From Ectobius pallidus (Eukaryota; Arthropoda; Insecta; Blattodea; Ectobiidae): a stretch of 64,000 bases of DNA. Location of the stretch: positions 159,080,532 through 159,144,531 of the forward strand of contig CAXKWD010000001.1 of assembly GCA_964059195.1 (NCBI GenBank), read 5' to 3'. Of this stretch, positions 62,001 through 64,000 are shown piece by piece. Positions within the stretch are counted from its first letter, which is position 1; every line of letters begins with the position of its first letter. A program made the position numbers and the translations under genes. A model generated the notes under the pieces. That model searched no databases. It was given only the letters and a program-made list of their open reading frames with translations, and was not told the origin of the DNA.

Positions 62001-64000
62001 GAAGGTTTAATTGACTTTACTATATATAATCAAGTAATCAGTTTTAAAAACCAACTCGGGTGTACTGGTACTTTGTACTTTCAAACTAGGTTGTTTATTT
62101 TTGCTCCAAACACATCTTGGATCAAGTATAGTCATGTTTTTTTATGGAGCAAAATCTGCCACTTTCCCTACTTAAAAATATTTGTCTATCAGTAATAGAA
62201 GACTTCAAACAAATAGTGCAAAACCATTTTCATTCATGAATGTTTTATTTCTCCTCAGTTTGAGTGATTATATTCTAGTTGTAAAAATATTGTTCAGTCT
62301 TCTTTTCAAATTCATATATTTGTAAGATTATAATAAATTTAAAAATCCAGATTTTATTATTATATGCTGGATCATTTTGGTAATCTACATTTGTAGACAG
62401 CTTTCTGTCATTAAACAGATTCCTTTCCTCTTTGAGTAATCATATGTTTGATTATGTTATAAAAAGTTATTTTAAGAGGTACATGATGAGTCCTCTGATC
62501 TGGTACCCTATGATCCCCAGGTGGGGCGAAGGGGCCTCCAATGGAGGTTTCATTACCTATACTGATTTTGATATGCTTATTTTCCGAGAGAGGGTAGAGG
62601 GACAGGTGAGTCCTCTGATAGTGAAAAAATTATAAATGTAAATTTTATTCAGTGAAAATGTATAAGTATTCCATGATTCCTGTCTATAGGTTGCGTTGCC
62701 TCAGTGGAGTGGAACCAGAACTGGGTGGCATCTGCAGAGTTGATGTTACAGTTGATAATGTTCCAAAACACGGAAAACAACCAGGTTCCACAGGTACCTT
62801 CCTCTCTGCAGAAGATTGTCTTTAACCCACTGAAACATGGCTCTGATACCCAAGGTAGGAAAATGTTACTAGGCCTATGCTTTGTTACTTTTAGTGTAGT
62901 TTATACATTTTGTTTGTTAATTTGTTACTTTCTTGTATTATTATACATACCGTAGTGTAGAGAAACTATAGTGATCGTGAAAAAATTTGAAATAGAGATA
63001 ATATTGGGAAAATATGTTTCACAATGCATAGAGGTAAAAAATACTGTTTTTGCATTGATGTCTTGTTTGTTTCTTGGATTTTTATTGCACCCCATAGAAT
63101 TTGACTTCTATTACTGAAATATAGTGTATTACAATAAACATAGTTTTCATAAAAGCTGTTTTTCCTAATTTTGATTTTCAAAATATGACTAACAATTTTT
63201 ATATAAGTTTAGATTTCAAAACTTCTAGCTTGAGTAAGAAAACAGCAGGGAAAATTTATTTGCATTCTTTTTTTATTTTTCTTGGCTAAGTCAACTATGG
63301 TCTTTCATTCTCCTAAAACCTCAATTAACACTTATTTGTAAGAAAGTATGTGTTTCATTTTTTGCACCATAGAACATAGAAGAATTCATCTTATTATGGC
63401 ACTTACAACCATTTCCATTTATCTGCCACAGTTGAGTTTCAATAAAGAATTTGTGACTACCATAAATTTGATTATGTTTAGATTTGCAAGCTGTTTATCA
63501 TAAGGCGACAGGAATAGTGAGATGTGGTGGATTGGAACTACGCAACTTTAAAACTGTACCAAGTGTGTCTCTCACAAATCAGGAGCCAACCCTTTCAGTG
63601 GATGCAGTGAGGTTCATTAATCAGGATAAGCCTGATCTACAGGTGAGGACATAATTTTGAAAACATGTTTTCAATAATTCTAATTATAACATGAGTCAAA
63701 CTTTGACACTTATGCTTCACTTATCAACCTTTTCGGTGGTACATGTTTCAAGGACCATCATCCTAACCATCAATTACAAGATTAGCGTTGAGACTTCTAT
63801 TATGTGCATCTGGAAGTAAATAGTTCTGCTTTTTAATGGTGAGAAATGCAGGCTGGTAGCATTGCAATTTTTTCTTCGGGCACGAGTCATTATATTACAT
63901 CCACATGTTTTTTAACTTGTTAAACTTGCAATAAATATACTGTTACTAAAATATGTGTATAGCACTGATAATGATTCTTGTTTCAGAGTGAGGAACAATT
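32879..64000 (+). CDS. Fatty acid synthase-like protein, first 1,134 codons in 19 exons
   Basis: This is a cytosolic type I FAS-like polypeptide whose order KS-MAT-DH matches animal FAS; the C-terminal half lies beyond the window. The start ATG at 32879 has a good context and an in-frame TGA at 32873. An acceptor at 32863 suggests a 5' UTR intron. KS spans residues about 5-405, MAT about 500-820 and DH about 860-1120. MAT is intact: GHSVGE (Ser593), AYYRGQ (Arg618) and IAYHSRYI (His695). KS is degenerate: Glu172 stands where the nucleophilic Cys belongs, within TGTSISMVSTETCGFEAL, and Asp304 stands where the first His belongs (EADGLATK for EAHGTGTK). Lys337 and His342 in VKSNMGHG remain. DH keeps His887 (HVVNGNILFP), but its Asp position is Glu1038. 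No frameshift or stop interrupts the 18 junctions, so the gene is under coding constraint. Best reading: a divergent FAS paralogue, perhaps catalytically altered; a plain FAS is less likely. Confidence 0.93.
33616..33768 (+). CDS. FAS-like coding exon 2
   Basis: Encodes residues 55-105 and contains FDAGFFGVNPK and TDPFVRILLE (DPxxR of KS conserved). The acceptor TTTTCAG and donor G|GTAAGT are strong. Confidence 0.93.
33797..34118 (+). mobile_element. Helitron-like 5' end fragment
   Basis: TCTCTATATATATAAGAGGC with a (TGAC)n stretch resembles the 5' end of the non-autonomous Helitron that follows. No CTAG 3' end of its own was found, so it is probably truncated. Confidence 0.45.
34119..34792 (+). 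mobile_element. Non-autonomous Helitron, 674 bp
   Basis: It starts TCTATATTAATAAAAGGA right after an A and ends GCGGGCACATGCTAG right before a T. This is the TC...CTRR structure and A/T insertion point of Helitrons. A GC-rich stretch (GCGAAGCTGC) precedes the end. There is no target duplication, as expected. It contains a (GAAT)n microsatellite at 34558-34590. It sits in intron 2 of the FAS-like gene. Confidence 0.8.
34965..35048. repeat. (ATT)n microsatellite
   Basis: Interrupted ATT repeats end about 40 bases before exon 3. Confidence 0.9.
35086..35256 (+). CDS. FAS-like coding exon 3
   Basis: Encodes residues 106-162: FNPSELKGTNTAVFTGSNIS, then SRAMVSNRISYWLNVTG, the stretch just before the KS nucleophile elbow. 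The exon lies right after an (ATT)n tract. Donor G|GTGAGG. Confidence 0.92.
35495..37002. mobile_element. hAT element with GCACAGAC target duplication
   Basis: GCACAGAC lies at 35487-35494 and 37003-37010. The element begins CAGGGCCGTAGCTAGG and ends CCTTGCTACGACCCTG (inverse CAGGGTCGTAGCAAGG). GCCAAGGGCGCA occurs just inside both ends. Without its internal insertion it is about 800 bp and has no transposase. Confidence 0.92.
35954..36649. mobile_element. hAT MITE nested in another hAT, ATTATTAT duplication
   Basis: ATTATTAT occurs at 35946-35953 and 36650-36657. The ends TAGGGCCCGGATTCTGATGA and, inverted, CAGAGCCCGGATTCTAATGA match for 20 bases apart from three changes. GACCTAAAA motifs recur sub-terminally. 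The termini resemble those of the element at 2403-4943. Confidence 0.9.
37541..37741 (+). CDS. FAS-like coding exon 4 (KS nucleophile region)
   Basis: Encodes residues 163-229. Aligned without gaps to animal FAS, from the Gly of the GPSI motif to the Tyr 20 residues on, the catalytic Cys position is Glu172. A Cys occurs two residues later (Cys174). The rest (DAAVVGAVNLVMHPE, LGVLSQDGKTRAFD) is well conserved. Confidence 0.92.
37742..39000. other. FAS-like intron 4
   Basis: It carries a stem-loop at 38505-38625 and two near-identical TTACGGCCCTTG motifs (38272 and 38606) suggesting a small, undelimited element between about 38165 and 38630. Confidence 0.5.
38505..38625. repeat. Long hairpin with TTGAAAACA / TGTTTTCAA arms
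   Basis: The arms of about 50-55 nt, with few mismatches, meet at GAGGCGCTCGCTCCTC. The outer parts GTGCCGTAAG and CTTACGGCCC also pair. No target duplication was identified. Confidence 0.75.
39001..39239 (+). CDS. FAS-like coding exon 5 (first KS histidine region)
   Basis: Encodes residues 230-309. DGYARSEGVVALFL and the NSDFTTHGDREVSYTVP segment are KS hallmarks. The closing motif reads LEADGLATK, so Asp304 replaces the first catalytic His. Donor AAA|GTAAGA. Confidence 0.92.
40029..40259 (+). CDS. FAS-like coding exon 6 (second KS histidine region)
   Basis: Encodes residues 310-386. LGDEEEM follows directly on the EADGLATK motif. VGSVKSNMGHGNAAAT carries the conserved Lys337 and His342, and IPPNLHFKKPSPKIPAL follows. 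An alternative AG three bases downstream would break the frame. Confidence 0.93.
40425..40735 (+). repeat. tRNA-derived SINE in intron 6
   Basis: The head TGGTCTTGTGGTTAGTG (A-box region) and GGGTTCAATCC (B box) are followed by a long unique body ending ATGGAATTTAGTTTAGTGTAG. A similar tail (ATGGAGTTTAGTTTACTTTA) is seen at 37479-37498 in intron 3, so the family has more copies here. No clear target duplication. Confidence 0.65.
41388..41582 (+). CDS. FAS-like coding exon 7
   Basis: Encodes residues 387-451. PWNGGLVALNSVGITGSYAH corresponds to the NSFGFGGSNxH motif that closes the KS. The Gly pair is degenerate (GITGS), again unlike an active KS. Confidence 0.9.
41737..41868 (+). CDS. FAS-like coding exon 8 (KS-MAT linker)
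   Basis: Encodes residues 452-495. It is the linker between KS and MAT and ends in RGYTIVPPLE, equivalent to the RGYxxL motif of animal FAS. Confidence 0.88.
42864..43957. mobile_element. Unclassified TIR element, CCCTAGTAGCACA ends, 2-bp CG duplication
   Basis: The left end CCCTAGTAGCACACTTCGTT and, inverted, the right end CCCTAGTAGCACAGATCGTT form an inverted repeat of over 20 bp. Removing the element and one CG restores an open mariner frame (VTVWCAISANGIIGP), so the boundaries and CG duplication are firm. Sub-terminal CGTTGG/CCAACG motifs occur many times in both orientations (42882-43085 and 43797-43945). A tRNA-like stretch (TAGTGGTTAAAGCG, GATCGAATCC) lies at 43552-43606. No transposase was recognised in its 1,094 bp. 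Confidence 0.8.
43550..43615 (+). repeat. tRNA-like sequence inside the CCCTAG element
   Basis: An A-box-like TAGTGGTTAAAGCG and a B-box-like GATCGAATCC lie 30 bases apart. It could be a SINE head or a captured tRNA fragment. The outer limits are not visible. Confidence 0.45.
44897..46232. other. Rest of FAS-like intron 8
   Basis: No element could be delimited. A less AT-rich stretch at 45600-45900 has open frames on both strands but no recognisable protein. Confidence 0.5.
46233..46463 (+). CDS. FAS-like coding exon 9 (MAT start)
   Basis: Encodes residues 496-572. VWFIFSGMGSQWPGMGREL is the MAT opening motif, and DDSTVFENILHSFVGIAAIQ follows. The acceptor is a clean TTTTTTTCAG. Confidence 0.93.
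46464..47505. other. FAS-like intron 9
   Basis: No genes or repeats recognised. Confidence 0.5.
47506..47695 (+). CDS. FAS-like coding exon 10 (MAT nucleophile)
   Basis: Encodes residues 573-635. It carries LGHSVGELGCAYADG, with the acyl-accepting Ser593, and SAYYRGQ with Arg618, the residue that binds the malonyl carboxylate in animal MAT. Confidence 0.94.
47990..48219 (+). CDS. FAS-like coding exon 11 (MAT histidine)
   Basis: Encodes residues 636-712. It carries ACHNSSDSCTLSGP and NIAYHSRYIKPAAPFLLESL, where His695 completes the MAT dyad. Confidence 0.93.
48960..49180 (-). repeat. tRNA-derived repeat, inverted and rearranged copy E
   Basis: The 72-nt cloverleaf is on the minus strand at 48992-49063 and its upstream flank runs to about 49110. 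There the sequence flips: ACTGCATATGACATAACTTG and what follows is again in + orientation up to ACGGCATT. This is an inverted junction within the repeat unit. Confidence 0.75.
49190..50990 (+). mobile_element. LINE (Jockey/CR1-like group), 5'-truncated
   Basis: Coding similarity starts upstream of the first ATG: from about 49197 the frame reads NEAKRLSNLKSIYKAKNK and then passes into the 486-codon ORF. The 3' end has TTTAACGACAATAAAATTC at about 50968. It lies between inverted copy E and tandem copies C and D of the tRNA-derived repeat, in intron 11, same orientation as the host gene. Confidence 0.85.
49373..50833 (+). CDS. LINE reverse transcriptase ORF, intact over 486 codons
   Basis: The RT motifs appear in order: VVPIYKKGDKSCPSSYRPIS, EQFGFIKGKSTIDA, motif A FCDLSKAFDCVDHEVL (first Asp), GVPQGSVLGPLLF, motif C ILYADDTTFL (catalytic Asp pair), and VKFLGIYIDMKLNWEPHV. 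A C-terminal stretch ends near LPSHLAELPKSI. No frameshift or stop lies in the RT, unlike the broken minus-strand LINE, so this insertion is probably younger. The endonuclease domain is missing. The ATG at 49373 is internal to the original protein. Placed in the Jockey/CR1 group by motif style only. Confidence 0.88.
   Translation: MNKPSVTPLNLLKSQNEKLHPTSFGFNEITTNVVFKKIIDCIIDPLVYLINRCLNTGIFPNVLKLSRVVPIYKKGDKSCPSSYRPISLTPVFSKIIEIIIYTLFCSYLSQSDIICKEQFGFIKGKSTIDAMDQLVKNVLLTFENKGFINATFCDLSKAFDCVDHEVLLDKLVYYGVSDKGLSLLRSFLVSRQQIVCIGNDRSDRIELKFGVPQGSVLGPLLFTLMINDLPHFMNTQTILYADDTTFLNFSSDFNELQNLTQNTIAQASIWFRANGFLLNDSKTQQIFFSLRDLPIENSTESVKFLGIYIDMKLNWEPHVNYITTKLSRVIYLIRKLKMFVPDNYIRSAYFAFFQSIISYGILLWGNSVHIQRILILQKKVVRVITNSHKLEHCRPLFTKLRCLTIVNLYIYNVLLYTKNNLSCHNLKKDIHNYNTRQSKKINIPFHRLHKSSNSYEMLGQRMFNTLPSHLAELPKSIQMQGVYLPG
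51000..51296 (+). repeat. Second LINE 3' end in tandem
   Basis: CCTGACTTTGTCTATTACCT and TTTAATGACAAGAAAATAAA repeat, with changes, the 3' end at 50940-50985 (CCTGACTTTATCTAGTAAC, TTTAACGACAATAAAATTC). It finishes with (ATT)n. This looks like a head-to-tail LINE remnant or an internally duplicated 3' UTR. Confidence 0.55.
51300..51604 (+). repeat. tRNA-derived repeat unit, copy C
   Basis: A 305-bp unit with the cloverleaf at 51456-51527. The acceptor stem, D-arm GCTC/GAGC, anticodon stem TTGGC/GCCAA and T-arm CTGGG/CCCAG all pair. The loop GCGAATA puts GAA in the anticodon position, but with C rather than T before it. Confidence 0.88.
51605..51905 (+). repeat. tRNA-derived repeat unit, copy D
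   Basis: The second tandem unit, almost identical to C, with the cloverleaf at 51761-51832. The loop reads GCGATTA, so the anticodon position is not conserved between copies, which argues against a functional tRNA. Confidence 0.88.
51906..53286. other. Rest of FAS-like intron 11
   Basis: No gene or repeat recognised. Confidence 0.5.
53304..53492 (+). repeat. tRNA-derived SINE with 17-bp target duplication
   Basis: AAATATTTGTTGAATTG flanks it at 53287-53303 and 53493-53509. The head has GGTTGAATCGGTGGCGCGCC (A-box region) and GGGTTCGATTCCC (B box), followed by GGATTTTTCAGTAGTGAAAA. The 17-bp exact duplication indicates a recent LINE-mediated insertion. Confidence 0.92.
53726..54030 (+). CDS. 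FAS-like coding exon 12 (MAT end)
   Basis: Encodes residues 713-813 plus two bases. SAEYLTNNLLSSVLFEEA, AIEIAPHGLLQAILRRSLG and the RGHPHGLHFLFTAIG stretch close the MAT and post-MAT linker. Donor AA|GTAGGT. Confidence 0.92.
54584..54980 (-). mobile_element. Partial inverse copy of the 12962 hAT
   Basis: It starts TAGGGCTGGGATATCGATAT at 54584. From there, the inverse complement follows the right half of the element at 12962-13685, including ATAACATATTTATTTATGAA and CAAAATCAACTTTTAGGCAA. The other end is lost by about 54980. Dense TATCGATA motifs at the terminus. Confidence 0.75.
55052..55196 (+). CDS. FAS-like coding exon 13 (MAT-DH linker)
   Basis: Encodes residues 814-862. It contains LYLAGLMPDVKELYPPVQLP and SRGTPSLSPLISWDHTDTW, matching the conserved RGTPxxSPLIxWDH linker. 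Confidence 0.92.
55545..55680 (-). repeat. tRNA-like SINE remnant (minus strand)
   Basis: On the minus strand, GGATTGCTCAGGAGCTAGCA (A-box region) and GGGTTCCAACCCC (B-box-like) are in tRNA spacing; the tail runs into GGCCAATTTGGCTTGGG. Confidence 0.5.
55681..56424. other. FAS-like intron 13, unassigned part
   Basis: No gene or delimited repeat. The stretch 55860-56160 is less AT-rich and may be part of an older repeat. Confidence 0.4.
56425..56525 (-). repeat. tRNA-like SINE remnant (minus strand)
   Basis: The minus-strand reading has GGGTGAGTCAGTAGCATGTG (A-box region) and GGGTTTGATCCCC (B box), then GACTGGGGACTTTTCAATAG. Confidence 0.6.
56841..57845 (-). mobile_element. Non-autonomous Helitron on the minus strand, 1,005 bp
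   Basis: Read on minus, it starts TCTAATATATAAAATCGAAA after an A and ends with a GC-rich hairpin, AGCCCGGGCAACGCCGGGCT, then TTTTCAGCTAG before a T. This is the TC...hairpin...CTAG structure and A/T site of Helitrons. A (CATA)n microsatellite at 57784-57822 lies near the 5' end. No Rep/helicase coding. Confidence 0.85.
57902..58018 (+). CDS. FAS-like coding exon 14 (DH histidine)
   Basis: Encodes residues 863-901. GHVVNGNILFPAFAYL contains HxxxGxxxxP with His887, the DH catalytic base in the family. Confidence 0.92.
58019..58624. other. FAS-like intron 14, unassigned part
   Basis: No genes or repeats recognised. Confidence 0.5.
58625..58940. repeat. Head-to-head pair of tRNA-derived SINE pieces
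   Basis: On minus, 58745-58625 reads TAGCTCAATTGGTAGAATGG (A box), a B-box-like TTCAAATCC and TTTTTCAGTCTGACCC. On plus, 58855-58940 ends CTGGTTCAAATCCCAGC, then TTTTTCAGTCTGACTC. The two share the tail, so they are inverted copies of one family about 110 bp apart. Confidence 0.65.
59067..59175 (+). CDS. FAS-like coding exon 15
   Basis: Encodes residues 902-937: KIIWETLATLKETTLYKLPI then VFEDVKFFQEI, the DH hot-dog strand after the active-site helix. Confidence 0.88.
59568..59872. mobile_element. pogo/Tigger-like MITE, 305 bp, TA duplication
   Basis: CAGTGGAACCTCAGTAATC at the left and, inverted, CAATGGAACTTCAGGAATC at the right are flanked by TA. AATCCAAAATTT and AATCCAAATTTT occur sub-terminally. 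The terminus class is that of the element at 42109. Confidence 0.85.
60253..60931. mobile_element. Mariner palindrome made of two inverted 3' ends, TA-flanked
   Basis: Both outer ends read GCGCxxCCATAAAGTAA inward and are flanked by TA. The left half (60253-60590) is the inverse of the right half, with only a short unpaired centre. The minus strand of the left half and the plus strand of the right half both carry the end of a mariner transposase: FKSWSHGVTNVSIPVVNMLK on the right, and the homologous KLVPRYDKCFNSDGEYVEK on the left. Confidence 0.85.
61213..61464 (+). CDS. FAS-like coding exon 16
   Basis: Encodes residues 938-1021. It contains LFVLVQRGSGEFEISNEKDL, VKGRATVPE and MAQRGYEYKGFFRGVKQI; the last equals the RGYDYGPxF motif in the second DH repeat. 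Confidence 0.9.
61770..61960 (+). repeat. tRNA-like SINE remnant
   Basis: The stretch has the B-box-like GGGTTCAATTCCC followed by AACTCTGCCAAGTGAG and a T-rich body. The A-box is weak (TAGATATAGCGCC). Confidence 0.4.
62500..62606 (-). repeat. 5'-truncated SINE with 13-bp target duplication
   Basis: TGAGTCCTCTGAT flanks it at 62487-62499 and 62607-62619. The sequence is the inverse of the 3' part of the SINE at 25236-25595 (GGAGGTTTCATTACCTA, ATGCTTATTTTCCGAGAGAG). It lies 84 bases upstream of exon 17, between SINE and splice acceptor. Confidence 0.9.
62690..62854 (+). CDS. FAS-like coding exon 17 (second DH catalytic position)
   Basis: Encodes residues 1022-1076. VEWNQNWVASAELMLQLIMF aligns with the family's NWVxFMDTMLQ stretch. 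The catalytic Asp is Glu1038 here, while the following Gln1042 is kept. Confidence 0.9.
63482..63642 (+). CDS. FAS-like coding exon 18
   Basis: Encodes residues 1077-1130, the end of the DH region (VYHKATGIVRCGGLELRNF) and the start of the linker to the next domain. Donor CAG|GTGAGG. Confidence 0.88.
63987..64000 (+). CDS. FAS-like coding exon 19, cut by window edge
   Basis: Acceptor CTTGTTTCAG at 63986 and phase 0 continue the frame as SEEQ before the window ends. Confidence 0.75.

Overview
The window looks like nuclear DNA of an arthropod, most likely an insect with a large, repeat-rich genome. The evidence is AT-rich non-coding DNA, GT-AG introns of 0.1-5.5 kb, a cytosolic animal-type fatty acid synthase split into many short exons, and LINE, hAT, mariner, Helitron and tRNA-SINE families typical of arthropods. 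The sequence alone does not settle species or order.

Layout. Positions 1-32,860 are intergenic or unassigned and hold mainly transposable elements. They include an RT-coding LINE inside an older hAT-like element (2.4-4.9 kb), a 713-bp foldback element (5.2-5.9 kb) and a TTAA-flanked Kolobok-like element at 8.08-9.54 kb. That element carries a broken THAP gene on one strand and a broken P2X7-type cysteine-rich gene on the other. Further on are tandem tRNA-derived repeats (10.0-10.6 kb), a Tc1/mariner remnant (10.8-11.55 kb), an hAT (12.96-13.69 kb), a Penelope remnant (20.9-21.6 kb), a LINE with three other elements nested in it (23.6-26.5 kb) and a broken multi-copy ORF (27.7-29.1 kb).

From 32,879 to the right edge, the + strand encodes the first 1,134 codons of a type I fatty acid synthase-like protein in 19 coding exons. 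Every junction follows GT-AG and the reading phase is kept throughout. The domains present are ketoacyl synthase (KS), malonyl/acetyl transferase (MAT) and the dehydratase (DH) region; the reductases, carrier protein and thioesterase would lie beyond the window. The MAT keeps its Ser, His and Arg. The KS has lost the catalytic Cys (Glu in its place) and the first catalytic His (Asp in its place), so this is probably a divergent FAS paralogue that cannot condense acyl chains by the normal mechanism.

The introns carry dated layers of insertions. Intron 3 holds a SINE split by an hAT that is split by a second hAT. Intron 8 holds a pogo/Tigger-like element split by a DUF4817-type mariner, itself split by an unclassified element with CCCTAGTAGCAC termini. 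Intron 11 holds a second LINE flanked by tRNA-derived repeats. Introns 13 and 15 hold a Helitron, a pogo-like MITE and a 679-bp mariner palindrome. Many insertions could be delimited to the base from target-site duplications read by eye. No rRNA gene, CRISPR array or bacterial-type operon was seen.
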